Shown one piece after another: positions 9,077-17,791 of a stretch of 64,000 nucleotides of DNA. Each line of letters begins with the position of its first letter. Within the stretch, counting starts at the first letter, position 1. The notes below the pieces were generated by a model. It was given only the letters and a program-made list of their open reading frames with translations, was not told where the DNA came from and did not search any database. This DNA is from Streptomyces himalayensis subsp. himalayensis (lineage in GTDB: Bacteria > Actinomycetota > Actinomycetes > Streptomycetales > Streptomycetaceae): the NCBI RefSeq assembly GCF_013778455.1, contig NZ_JACEHE010000004.1, positions 347,028-411,027 of the forward strand. Reading direction: 5' to 3'. The translations under genes and the position numbers were made by a program.

Positions 9077-10345
9077 GTGACAAGCCACGACACCACCCCG
9101 ACGACCCAGCCGGCCCCCGGCGTCCACTCCGAGGTCGGCAAGCTGCGCAAGGTCCTGGTGTGCGCGCCCGGACTCGCGCACCGCAGACTCACCCCCACCA
9201 ACGCCGGCGACCTGCTGTTCGACGACGTGATGTGGGTCGAGAACGCCCAGCGGGACCACGCCGACTTCGTCAACAAGCTGCGCCAACGGGGCGTCGACGT
9301 CGTCGAACTGCATGAGCTGCTCGCCCACACGATGGCGATCCCCGAGGCCAGGACCTGGCTGCTCGACCGCAAGATCACCGCCAACGAGGTCGGTCTCGGG
9401 CTCGTCGACGACACACGGGCCTTCCTCGAGACGCTCGACCCCGGCCGGTTGACGGAGTATCTGATCGGGGGGCTCGCCACGGCCGATCTGCCGGACGAGT
9501 TCCGCTCCGACTACCTCGCCCTGGCGCGCGAGTCCATCGGCGGACGCGAGTACCTCATGCCGCCCCTGCCCAACACCCTCTACACCCGCGACACGACCTG
9601 CTGGCTGTACGGGGGCCTCACTCTCAACCCGCTGTACTGGCCCGCCCGGCATGACGAGACCCTTCTGATGAAGGCGATCTACACCTTCCACCCGGACTTC
9701 TCCGGCTCCACCGTGTGGTGGGGAGACCCCGAAAAGGACTGGGGCCAGGCGACCTTCGAGGGTGGCGACATCATGCCGGTGGGCAAGGGCGTCGTCCTGA
9801 TGGGCATGAGCGAACGCACCTCACGTCAGGCCATCACGCAGGTCGCCGCAGCGCTGTTCGAGCAGGGCGCCGCCCAGCACGTCATCGTCGCCGGCATGCC
9901 GAAGCTACGGTCCGCCATGCATCTGGACACCGTCTTCACCTTCGCCGACCGCGACCTGGTGACGCTCTATCCGACGATCATGGACGGGGTCCACACCTTC
10001 TCCCTGCGGCCGAGCGACAAGGCTCCCGGCATGGAGATCACCGACGAGGGCTCGCGCCCGTTCGTCGACGTGGTCGCCAAGGCCCTCGGGCTCCCTGAGC
10101 TGCGGGTCGTGGAGACGGGGGGCGATGTCTACGCCTCGGAACGGCAGCAATGGGACAGCGGCAACAACGCCGTGGCCCTGGAGCCGGGCGTCGTCTTCAC
10201 CTACGACCGCAACACCCAGACGAATACGCTGCTGCGCAAGGCCGGCATCGAGGTCGTCACCATTGTCGGGGCCGAACTCGGCCGGGGCCGCGGCGGCGGG
10301 CACTGCATGACCTGCCCGATCGTCCGCGACCCCGTCGACTTCTGA
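9077..10345 (+). CDS. arcA: Arginine deiminase
   Basis: A 422-residue cytoplasmic enzyme converting L-arginine to citrulline and ammonia. Diagnostic blocks are YTRDTTCWL near residue 169, [12 protein letters not shown] near 230 and the C-terminal [13 protein letters not shown], whose Cys (about residue 410) is the catalytic nucleophile. The GTG start is preceded by GAAAGGG. Length matches the family. Neither ornithine carbamoyltransferase nor carbamate kinase is adjacent, so the ATP-yielding part of the ADI pathway is missing here. Confidence 0.95.
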   Translation: MTSHDTTPTTQPAPGVHSEVGKLRKVLVCAPGLAHRRLTPTNAGDLLFDDVMWVENAQRDHADFVNKLRQRGVDVVELHELLAHTMAIPEARTWLLDRKITANEVGLGLVDDTRAFLETLDPGRLTEYLIGGLATADLPDEFRSDYLALARESIGGREYLMPPLPNTLYTRDTTCWLYGGLTLNPLYWPARHDETLLMKAIYTFHPDFSGSTVWWGDPEKDWGQATFEGGDIMPVGKGVVLMGMSERTSRQAITQVAAALFEQGAAQHVIVAGMPKLRSAMHLDTVFTFADRDLVTLYPTIMDGVHTFSLRPSDKAPGMEITDEGSRPFVDVVAKALGLPELRVVETGGDVYASERQQWDSGNNAVALEPGVVFTYDRNTQTNTLLRKAGIEVVTIVGAELGRGRGGGHCMTCPIVRDPVDF

Positions 10346-10377
10346 GCCGGCCGGCCATGGCGCGGCGGGCTTGCTCA

Positions 10378-10398
10378 GGGGCTGTCAGGGTCAGCCCC
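10378..10398. terminator. Hairpin between convergent arcA and propeller gene
   Basis: GGGGCTG and CAGCCCC form a 7-bp stem around a 7-base loop, overlapping the stop codon of the minus-strand gene. It could end transcription from either side. No U-tract follows, as is usual in Streptomyces. Confidence 0.4.
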
Positions 10399-11665
10399 CG
10401 GACGGGCTCGTCCAGTCCGCCGCCACATGACCGAGGCGAACGCGCTGAGGATGGTCGCCGACCGGCACGGACGCGACCTTGCGGCCGGTCGCGAAGTCGA
10501 TGGCGGTGACCTGGTCGGAGCCGCTCTCGGAGATGACGCAGGACTTGCCGTCGCCGCTCACCGTCGCCCAGTACGGCTTCGACGCGGTCACCAGCGGTCC
10601 CTCCTGGAGCGTCGCGCGGTCGACCACCGTCGCGTAGTCGTCCATGGTTCCGGCGATGCACAGTTTGTCGCCCTGTGGGTTCATCGACATTCCGTGGTGG
10701 CGGGAGTCATTGACCCAGGTGGTGCGGTCCTCGCTGGTCGCGGGGTTCTTCGGGAGCGTCTTGACGCGGGTGATCCTGTCGGAGGCGACGTCGTACTCGA
10801 GGAAGCCGTTGAAGAACGAGACCTGGAAGTAGAGCTTCGACTCGTCGGGCGTGAAGGCGACCGGCCGGACCGCGTCGGAGAGATCCTTGCGGCCGAAGGC
10901 GTCGAGCCGCTCCCGCATGTCAATGACCTTGACCTGCGCGAAGGTGTCGGCATCGACGACGGTGATGCGGCGGTCGCCCTTCGTCCAGTCCAGCCACGGT
11001 TCGTCGAGGGCCGTGGTGACCTCGCCGATCGACATGTTCCAGAGGTACTTCCCGCCGTCCGTGAACACGTTCTCGTGGGGCTTGTCGCCGGTGGCGAACG
11101 ACCCGAGCTGCTTGCCGGTGTCGATGTCGAGCACGTGCACGGTGTTCGACGTGGAGGCGGAGACGGCGACACGAGTGCCGTCGGGGGACACCGCCATGTG
11201 GTCCGAGCGGTAACCCGACACGGGGAAGCGCCAGTTGATCCGGCCGGTTGCGAGGTCGATCGACACGACATCGGCGAAGCTCGGGCGGGACACGACGACG
11301 GCCGATCCGTCGGGGGTCGAGTACATGTCGTCGACGAACTGGTCGTGCCCCTCACCGGGCCCTTGCCGGACCCCGAGGAAGTAGATCAGCTTGATCGGGT
11401 CGAGGTGGATCTCCTTGAGGCGCTCGTCCTTGTCCGGGATGACGTCGAGGCGCCCGATCCTGGCGAAGTCGCCCCGGGATTCGATGACGTCGGCGGTGCC
11501 GTCCCAGTTGTTGCCGACGAACATGACCTCCCGGGGACCCTCGGTGCTCTGCTGCGCGGACGCGGCGGGTGCGGTGGGTGCGGCGGTCGCCGTCGAGGGC
11601 CCGGCAAGAGCCAGAGCGAGTGCGGCGGCCATGGTGCAGACGTGCCGGGTTCTGTGGGCGGGCAT
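10391..11665 (-). CDS. Secreted YncE-like beta-propeller protein
   Basis: A 424-residue protein with an N-terminal export signal (basic MPAHRTRH, hydrophobic core, Ala-rich cleavage region about residues 25-32). YVTN-type propeller blades follow, with recurrent phrases such as VSPDGTRVAVSASTSNTVHVLDI and FTPDESKLYFQ. It probably acts extracellularly as a binding scaffold; no catalytic residues are recognised. The ATG at 11665 has an AAAGGACC ribosome site. A 16-bp inverted repeat lies about 110 bp upstream. Confidence 0.8.
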   Translation of the reverse strand: MPAHRTRHVCTMAAALALALAGPSTATAAPTAPAASAQQSTEGPREVMFVGNNWDGTADVIESRGDFARIGRLDVIPDKDERLKEIHLDPIKLIYFLGVRQGPGEGHDQFVDDMYSTPDGSAVVVSRPSFADVVSIDLATGRINWRFPVSGYRSDHMAVSPDGTRVAVSASTSNTVHVLDIDTGKQLGSFATGDKPHENVFTDGGKYLWNMSIGEVTTALDEPWLDWTKGDRRITVVDADTFAQVKVIDMRERLDAFGRKDLSDAVRPVAFTPDESKLYFQVSFFNGFLEYDVASDRITRVKTLPKNPATSEDRTTWVNDSRHHGMSMNPQGDKLCIAGTMDDYATVVDRATLQEGPLVTASKPYWATVSGDGKSCVISESGSDQVTAIDFATGRKVASVPVGDHPQRVRLGHVAADWTSPSGG

Positions 11666-11773
11666 CGTCGGTCCTTTCCTCGTTGCTGAGGGCATGACAA
11701 GCATGCGGTGGGGGGTGCCGTCCGCTGAGGAACGCAGGGTGGCGGGACGTGAACAACGCTCGCGTTCGGCTGG

Positions 11774-11789
11774 CTTACTGGAAAGTAAG
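11774..11789. promoter_or_regulatory. Inverted repeat CTTACT-GGAA-AGTAAG
   Basis: A perfect 6-bp inverted repeat with a 4-bp spacer, AT-rich against its surroundings. It lies about 110 bp upstream of the propeller gene start. Its size and form suit a TetR- or MarR-type operator. No adjacent regulator gene supports this. Confidence 0.35.
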
Positions 11790-11875
11790 GAAGGAGCGTC
11801 CCTCTCCACAAGACTCCGTACACGACAAATCCGCCCCGGGAAGTCCTTCGGCGTTTCAGGCCTGACGAGGGCCGC

Positions 11876-13516
11876 TCAACTCCGGGTGAAGGTACCGAGC
11901 CCGGTCTCGTCGAGCGCCTCCACGCGGACCTTGGTGATCTCGCCGTCGGAGTTCGCGGAGAACGTGACGCCCGACAGACCGGACGCGTTCTCTCCGACGG
12001 TCTCGTAGCTGAACGTGTCGCCGTCGTAGTGCCGGAGCCGGAACCGCATCTTCTTCGGGCCCAGTTGCATGACCAGGGCGTCGTCCTCGGTGCTCACCGT
12101 CAGCGGACCGTAGAAGTCGTTGGTGTAGGTGCCCGTGTAGGCGCTGTTCGCCCGGGCCGGCCTGGGCTCGGCCGGCGGCTTGGAGTAGTCGGTGCGTGAG
12201 CGTTCGGCCTGCTCCTGCTGCTGGAAGATCCGGCCGACGAACCCCAGCCAGTCGACCGTGGGGTGGCCGGTCTGTGCGATATCGAAGAAGTCGGCGGCGA
12301 TCGCCTCCGGGACTCCCACGGGCTGCCCGTTGGTGAGGACGACGATGCCGAGCTGGTCCGAGGGCAGCATCGTGACGCTGGTGGCCGCGCCGAGGTCGAA
12401 GGCGCCGGAGTGGCTGAGGCGCAGGCGTGCGTGGCTGTCGTAGCCCACATCCCAGCCGAGGCCGTAGAACCCGGATCTGCCGGCCGGGGCCGGCGGCGGC
12501 TGGGAGAGGACGTGCGGCACATGAGTCTCGTCCAGGGCCGCGGCATCGATGATCTGCCGCCCGCCGAACTTCCCGTCGGCGAGCTGCAGACGCAGCCACT
12601 TGGCCATGTCCCGGACCGTGGAGCTGGCGCCGCCGGCCGGGCTCTGCGCGTCGGCGTTCCGTACATGCCGGGCCTGCCAGGAGCCGTCGACCTTCACATG
12701 GGTGGCGGCCTTGTTCGAGGCCCGCTCGTAGTCGGCGAATACAGAGCTGGTGGAGGTCATGCCCAGCGGCTTGTACAGCTCCCGCTCGGACAGGTCCTCC
12801 CAGCTCGTTCCTTCCGCCTCGGCCACCGCCTCCGCGGCCGCGGTGACGCCGAAGTTGGTGTACGCGTACGAGGCACGGAACGGTGCGAGGGGCTCGTAGC
12901 GCAGATGACCGAGGATGTACGAGCGGTCATAGCCGAGGCCCTCGAGGAGATCGCCCGCATGGTCGGGCAGACCACTGCGGTGGGAGAACAAGTCGGCGAG
13001 GGTGGCATGGCGAGTGACCCACGGATCCTTGAGCGTGAAGTCGGGGCTGTACTTCACCACCGGATCGTCCCAGCCGACGGTCTTCCGGCCGACCGCTCCG
13101 GCGACGACGGTTGAGGCCAGCGGTTTGGACACCGAGGCGAGCTGGAAGACGGTGTCGGCGTCGACCGTGCCCCGCTCTCCGACCTTGCGCGTGCCGAAGC
13201 CCTTCAGATAGAGGACGCGGTCGCGGTGGACGACCCCGACGGCCACACCGGGCACGCCTGTCTTCTGCATGGCGCTCCGCACCACGTCGTCGAGCCGGTC
13301 GACCGCCGCGTCCACCCTGGCCGGCGTGAGCTGCGGCGGTGGCTGGAGTGGGGGAGCACTGGCCAGGGCCGAGGGCGAGGCGGTGCCGTCCGGCAGCTCC
13401 ACGGTGAGCGCCTGGGGACCGGTACAGCCGGCCGTGACGGCGATCGCCACCAGGCCCAGTGCCGCGACGGCACGAGGACACGCCCTGTGCACCCGGTCGA
13501 GGCGGATCATGTCCAC
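11876..13516 (-). CDS. Serine hydrolase lipoprotein, beta-lactamase/PBP4* fold
   Basis: A 546-residue exported protein with lipobox VTAGC (lipidated Cys about residue 31). The class C beta-lactamase-like domain (about residues 65-420) carries S-V-S-K with Ser about 128 and Lys about 131, a Y-T-N motif, and LSHSGAF as the third motif. A C-terminal lipocalin-like region of DUF3471 type follows (about 450-546). Such enzymes are D-aminopeptidases, esterases or peptidoglycan carboxypeptidases; which one cannot be told. The 210 bp to the next gene downstream holds only promoter-like sequence. Confidence 0.85.
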   Translation of the reverse strand: MDMIRLDRVHRACPRAVAALGLVAIAVTAGCTGPQALTVELPDGTASPSALASAPPLQPPPQLTPARVDAAVDRLDDVVRSAMQKTGVPGVAVGVVHRDRVLYLKGFGTRKVGERGTVDADTVFQLASVSKPLASTVVAGAVGRKTVGWDDPVVKYSPDFTLKDPWVTRHATLADLFSHRSGLPDHAGDLLEGLGYDRSYILGHLRYEPLAPFRASYAYTNFGVTAAAEAVAEAEGTSWEDLSERELYKPLGMTSTSSVFADYERASNKAATHVKVDGSWQARHVRNADAQSPAGGASSTVRDMAKWLRLQLADGKFGGRQIIDAAALDETHVPHVLSQPPPAPAGRSGFYGLGWDVGYDSHARLRLSHSGAFDLGAATSVTMLPSDQLGIVVLTNGQPVGVPEAIAADFFDIAQTGHPTVDWLGFVGRIFQQQEQAERSRTDYSKPPAEPRPARANSAYTGTYTNDFYGPLTVSTEDDALVMQLGPKKMRFRLRHYDGDTFSYETVGENASGLSGVTFSANSDGEITKVRVEALDETGLGTFTRS

Positions 13517-13850
13517 CAGTCAAGCCCAGGTCCGTACGCGTGTCGCATCTTCGGCGGCGAACAGGGTGACCGCGGTGCCCGGACGGTGTTGGCGGGAACC
13601 GTCTCTCCAGGCCCGTCGTGGTGAGCATCCGGCACAGGACCAGAACCGTCCGACCGCCCGGCACTGGAGCCCGCTGCGCAAGTAGTCAGCGGGGTGGCTC
13701 GCCCACTGCAACGCCGCCTGCTTCCTCGCCCCCGCCATGGACCTGCAGCCCGCGTTCCGGCCCTGCGGCGTCATCAGCGACAGCCACTGGCGTGAGGACC
13801 TGTCCGCACAAGCTGTCGAGTGGCGGACCGGGGCGCAGGCCCGGCCGGCC
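13517..13850. other. Intergenic region without a supportable gene
   Basis: About 330 bp lie between the lipoprotein start and the terminator of the acyltransferase fusion. Frames on both strands are open in places but show no recognisable family, no good ribosome site and inconsistent codon bias. It presumably holds the lipoprotein promoter, and may hold decayed coding sequence. Confidence 0.4.
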
Positions 13851-13872
13851 GCTGGGGCGCCCGCGCCCCAGC
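13851..13872 (-). terminator. Terminator hairpin after the acyltransferase fusion
   Basis: GCTGGGGCGC and GCGCCCCAGC form a perfect 10-bp stem with a two-base nominal loop. It starts 10 bp beyond the minus-strand stop codon at 13882. Position and stability fit an intrinsic terminator lacking a U-tract. Confidence 0.65.
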
Positions 13873-13881
13873 AGGCGCCGC

Positions 13882-16497
13882 CTAGTCGGAGACTTCCAGG
13901 GCTGCTGTCTCTCGCCGGCCGCGCAGCAGACCCGACAGCCTCCGCATCGCCCGCGTCGCCACCGCGGAGTACCCGATGCCGAAGAGGAGCGAGGCGAGCA
14001 GCGCCAGCCACCCGGAGAAGTCGTCGATCAGCGGGTAGACCTGCCAGTGGGTCAGATAGATGTACAGGGAGCTGCCCGCCAGTACACCCGCCACGCTGTT
14101 GACCGGCCCCAGGCTCGGCAGGCTGCGCACCCACACCAGGAGCACGAAGCCGGCGGTGACGACCGCGTCCCGGAACGGTTCGCCGGGGAAGAAGCCGGGA
14201 ATCGTGGCCACGGCCGCCACAGCCACCAGCACCCGCCGGGGCGTGTCGCTCGCCTTCGCCGCGGCCCAGCCCAGCGCGAACAGCCAGAAGACGACGGCCG
14301 CCGACGGCACATGGAAGCGGTCGCGCAACCCGAGAAGGTCGTAGCGGGTGAGCAGCCCGAGTGCCGCGATCGTCATGGGAAGTGCGAAGGGGAACCGTCT
14401 CTCGGCGCGGTCCACGACCCGCAGTCCCAGCAGGGCGACGGCGGCCACCAGGATGTAGGTGAGCGCTTCGATGAACCAGAAGTGCATCGCCGTGTCGCTG
14501 TCGTGCGGTCCGAGGACGCTGTGCAGCAGGGCGAGATTGGTGAGGCCGTAGTCGTCGGTGAAGAGCAGGGCCAGGGCGATCCAGGCAAGGCTCGGCAGCG
14601 CGATCCGGGCGATGCTCCGTAGCCCGTGCCGGACGCGTTCACGGCGCTCGGCGGTCGGGGTCAGGTGGAAGCGGGCGAGGTTGAAGCCGGCGACCGCCAG
14701 CAGGAGATGGGCGCCGCCCTTCACGTGGAAGACAGGGATGTGCGAGCCCACGATGAAGACGATCGCGGCGGCGCGCAACGCGATGCCGGTCTCCAGGGTG
14801 CGCCTTCGCGGCGTTTTCCCTGGGTCCGACTCGACGCTGCGAGGCCGGCGCAGGTCGCGGATGGGCACGAGGTGCCAGTCAGGCGGCAGATGGCCGAGCG
14901 CCTCTTCGAGGTGGAGCGACATCTCGACGTACGACAGTGAGTCGCCGCCCAACGACACGAAGCTGCTGTCTTCCGTGACGTCGGTCCGGTCGAGGATCTC
15001 GGCGTACAGCCTGCACAGATCCACCGGATAGGGCACACGGGCACCAGGCGTCGGGGCGGCGCAAGCGCGCGTGGACTCCGGCGCGTGGCCGAGCTTCCGT
15101 ACTGCCTCGTAGTCCGGCTTGCCCGTGGCCAGACGGGGCAGTTCGGGCACGACATGGACGCGGACGGCCCGCGGTGGGAGCCCGCAGTCGTCGGTCACGA
15201 TGCGCCGCAGCCGCCCTGCGTCAGTGCTGTCCGTGTCCGCGACAGCGATCACAAGTTCGTCGTCGGCGCCGGCGACGAAGGCGGTGACGTCGTGGCGGCG
15301 CAGCAGCGCCTCGATCCGCTGCGGATCGATCCGCAGACCCAGGATCTTCGCGAAGCGGCTGCTGCGGCCCACGATTTCGTACAGCCCGTCCGGGGCGAGC
15401 TGCGCGATGTCGCCGGTGTGCAGTTCGCCGACGGTGCGGCCCAGAGCGAGGTCCGACGGGCGCTCGGCGTAACCGAGCATCACGTTGGCGCCCGAATAGA
15501 CGAGTTCGCCGGTGTCCTGACCGGGCCAGTCTGGGTGGGGTTCCAGACGGAAGGCCCCACCCGGTATGGGGACGCCGATCGCCTCGGGCCGGGAGGCGGC
15601 GAGGTCCGGCGGCAGGTAGGCCATGCGGGCGGTGGCCTCGGTCTGCCCGTACATGACGTACAGGTCCCAGCCGTCGCGTCGTCCCAGTGCGGCGTAGTGG
15701 CCGACCCGGTCGGGCGCCAGCCTGCCGCCTGCCTGGGTGATGTAACGCAGGTCGGGCAGGGGGATGTCGGGGAAGCCGATCCGGTCCAGCAGGTCGAAGG
15801 TGTACGGGACGCCGGCGAAGGTGGTTCCGCGTCCGGCGCGGAAGAGGTCCCAGAACCCTTCGTCGGCGACGGAGAGATCGGTGAGGATCAGCCCCGCGCC
15901 GCGCAGCAGATGACTGTTGATGACCGAGAGCCCGTAGCAGTAGTGCATGGGCAGCGTGGTGGCGGCGCGGTCGTTGTCGCGGATGCCCAGGTACGTGGCG
16001 ATGGACTCGGCGTTGGCCTGCAGATTCTCGTACGACAGCCGCACCAGTTTGGGCGACCCGGTGGAGCCTGAGGTGCTCAGCAACAGGGCGAGGTCCGGAT
16101 GCAGATCGTGTACGGAGACGGCTCGCCGCTCGTCGAGACGCCACCGCCCCTTGGGACCGGGACGGACCACCACATCCGGATCGTAGTCCGCCGTCAGGGA
16201 GTTCAGGGCGCCGTCGTTGTCGCCGGGGACCAGCAGGACCGGGTGGCCGGCCGCCAGGGCGGCGAGGTAGACGACGAGGGCATCGGATGAGTTGGCGCCG
16301 GCGAGCAGCACCAGTCGCCGCTGATCGTGGCCCAGACGTGCGGCCATCTCGGCGACGCGGTCGGCGAGTTCGCGGTAGGACAGCTCGCCGTCGCGGGTCA
16401 GCAGTGCCGTGCGCTCGCCGTGTGCGGCGAGACGCCTGGCGAACAGCGACGACTTCGCGCCGGGCGTGCCTGGCAGCAGGTCAGAAGGGATGAGCAC
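13882..16497 (-). CDS. Adenylation - carrier protein - membrane acyltransferase fusion
   Basis: An 871-residue fusion. Residues 1-465 are an AMP-forming adenylation domain: P-loop STSGSTGSPK (141-150), MYGQTEATARM (about 282-292), HTGDI (360-364) and catalytic Lys 460 in LATGKPDYEAV. Residues about 490-550 are a phosphopantetheine carrier with SLGGDSLSYVEM (Ser 520). Residues about 566-870 have some ten membrane helices of the Acyltransferase_3/OafA type, including the R...H region GIALRAAAIVFIVGSH and the late YLTHW motif. By design it resembles DltA, DltC and DltB joined in one chain: activate an acid, hold it as thioester, pass it across or onto an acceptor at the membrane. An iron box lies upstream and it is divergent from an iron transporter. 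Substrate and acceptor are unknown. Confidence 0.85.
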   Translation of the reverse strand: MLIPSDLLPGTPGAKSSLFARRLAAHGERTALLTRDGELSYRELADRVAEMAARLGHDQRRLVLLAGANSSDALVVYLAALAAGHPVLLVPGDNDGALNSLTADYDPDVVVRPGPKGRWRLDERRAVSVHDLHPDLALLLSTSGSTGSPKLVRLSYENLQANAESIATYLGIRDNDRAATTLPMHYCYGLSVINSHLLRGAGLILTDLSVADEGFWDLFRAGRGTTFAGVPYTFDLLDRIGFPDIPLPDLRYITQAGGRLAPDRVGHYAALGRRDGWDLYVMYGQTEATARMAYLPPDLAASRPEAIGVPIPGGAFRLEPHPDWPGQDTGELVYSGANVMLGYAERPSDLALGRTVGELHTGDIAQLAPDGLYEIVGRSSRFAKILGLRIDPQRIEALLRRHDVTAFVAGADDELVIAVADTDSTDAGRLRRIVTDDCGLPPRAVRVHVVPELPRLATGKPDYEAVRKLGHAPESTRACAAPTPGARVPYPVDLCRLYAEILDRTDVTEDSSFVSLGGDSLSYVEMSLHLEEALGHLPPDWHLVPIRDLRRPRSVESDPGKTPRRRTLETGIALRAAAIVFIVGSHIPVFHVKGGAHLLLAVAGFNLARFHLTPTAERRERVRHGLRSIARIALPSLAWIALALLFTDDYGLTNLALLHSVLGPHDSDTAMHFWFIEALTYILVAAVALLGLRVVDRAERRFPFALPMTIAALGLLTRYDLLGLRDRFHVPSAAVVFWLFALGWAAAKASDTPRRVLVAVAAVATIPGFFPGEPFRDAVVTAGFVLLVWVRSLPSLGPVNSVAGVLAGSSLYIYLTHWQVYPLIDDFSGWLALLASLLFGIGYSAVATRAMRRLSGLLRGRRETAALEVSD

Positions 16498-16506
16498 AGG
16501 CGCATA

Positions 16507-16525
16507 TTAGGTTTGCCTAACCTCA
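16507..16525 (-). promoter_or_regulatory. DmdR/IdeR-type iron box for the acyltransferase fusion
   Basis: On the minus strand this 19-mer matches the actinobacterial iron-box consensus (TTAGGTTAGGCTCACCTAA, as remembered) at 16 of 19 positions. It ends 10 bp upstream of the fusion gene start. A repressor bound here would block transcription when iron is plentiful. Consensus knowledge is established; binding here is inferred. Confidence 0.75.
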
Positions 16526-16623
16526 TTGAAAAGACACAGATGCATCACAGAGGACGCACAGGGGTCTCACAGGGGGGTGCGGCGAAACGTGAGCAACGCC
16601 CGTTATCAAGCCGTTCTTGACGG

Positions 16624-16642
16624 TCAGGTTAGCTTTACCTTA
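16624..16642 (+). promoter_or_regulatory. DmdR/IdeR-type iron box for the iron transporter
   Basis: This 19-mer, read on the plus strand, matches the same iron-box consensus at 14 of 19 positions and lies 117 bp upstream of the binding-protein start. With the box at 16507 it places both divergent units under the expected iron control. Confidence 0.7.
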
Positions 16643-16758
16643 TTCATAGGTCGTTCACAGGTTTCCTTCGCGGCACCGCTCCGCCGCCCGCTCTCCTTCG
16701 ACGTCTCGGCGGCGCGTTGCCCGGCGCCGGAGGTGAGCCATGTCAGGAAGGCTTCACC

Positions 16759-17778
16759 ATGCGACGCCCCTCGGTCCGCCGTCTCGCCGTACCGCTCCTC
16801 GCCATCGGCATGCTCGCCCCGGCACTCGCGGCCTGCAGCGATGAGCCGGCCGACCTGGTCATCTACTCCGGCCGCAACGAGGACCTGGTCGAACCGCTCC
16901 TGGAGAAGCTGGAGAAGGAGCTCGACGCGAACGTCGAGGTCCGCTACGGCGACAGCGCCGAACTGGCCGCGCAGATCCTGGAGGAGGGCGACAAGACCGA
17001 GGCCGGCCTGTTCTTCTCGCAGGACGCGGGCGCCCTCGGTGCCCTGTCGAAGGAGGGACGGCTGAAGCCGCTCCCGCAGTCGACGCTCGACAAGGTCGAC
17101 GAGGCCTACCGAGGCAGCGGAGGCGACTGGACGGGAGTCTCGGGCCGCGTCCGCGTGCTCGCGTACCACCCGGGCAAGGTCGCCACGCCCCCGGACAGCG
17201 TCCACGACCTGACCGGGCCCGAGTGGAAGGGCAGAATCGGAATCGCCCCGAACAACGCATCCTTCCAGGCCTTCGTCACCGGAATGCGCGTCCTCGAAGG
17301 CGACGACGCCACCCGCGACTGGCTGAAGGGCCTCAAGACCAACTCCCCGAAGACGTACGAGAGCAACATCGACGTCCTCGAAGGCGTGGACTCCGGGGAG
17401 GTCTCCGTCGGCCTGATCAACCACTACTACTGGTACGAGAAGGCCGCGGAGGAAGGCGAGGACAAGCTCACCGCCAAGCTTCACTTCCTGCCCGGCGGCG
17501 ACCCGGGTGCGCTGGTCAACGTCGCCGGCGTGGGCCTCCTGAAGGGCGCCGGCAAGAAGGAGGGCGAGTACGCCCAGCAGGCCGCCGACTTCCTGCTCGG
17601 CAAGGAGGCCCAGACCTACTTCGCCGAGGAGACCAAGGAGTACCCGCTCGCCGCAGGCGTCGCTCCCGAGGAGGGCCTGCCCTCGCTCGACTCCCTCGAG
17701 GCGCCCCAGATCGACCTCGGCAAGCTCGACTCCCTCAAGGAAACCCTGGCCATGCTCCAGGAAGTCGGACTGGTCTGA
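16759..17778 (+). CDS. Ferric iron ABC transporter, substrate-binding lipoprotein (FbpA-like)
   Basis: A 339-residue lipoprotein; the signal peptide ends in the lipobox LAAC (Cys about residue 26). The fold family is that of periplasmic ferric-binding proteins, starting DLVIYSGRNEDLVEPLLEK. The adjacent tyrosines in NHYYWYEKA (about residues 223-224) correspond to the pair that coordinates Fe(III) in FbpA. The ATG at 16759 has AGGAAGG upstream. It is first in an operon with permease and ATPase. The iron box upstream supports iron as substrate. Confidence 0.9.
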   Translation: MRRPSVRRLAVPLLAIGMLAPALAACSDEPADLVIYSGRNEDLVEPLLEKLEKELDANVEVRYGDSAELAAQILEEGDKTEAGLFFSQDAGALGALSKEGRLKPLPQSTLDKVDEAYRGSGGDWTGVSGRVRVLAYHPGKVATPPDSVHDLTGPEWKGRIGIAPNNASFQAFVTGMRVLEGDDATRDWLKGLKTNSPKTYESNIDVLEGVDSGEVSVGLINHYYWYEKAAEEGEDKLTAKLHFLPGGDPGALVNVAGVGLLKGAGKKEGEYAQQAADFLLGKEAQTYFAEETKEYPLAAGVAPEEGLPSLDSLEAPQIDLGKLDSLKETLAMLQEVGLV

Positions 17779-17791
17779 GGCCCGGTCAGCC

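Noticed and set aside
13517..13850. Possible transposase remnant or small gene upstream of the lipoprotein
   Set aside because: Translations in all frames gave no recognisable motif and codon bias is inconsistent.
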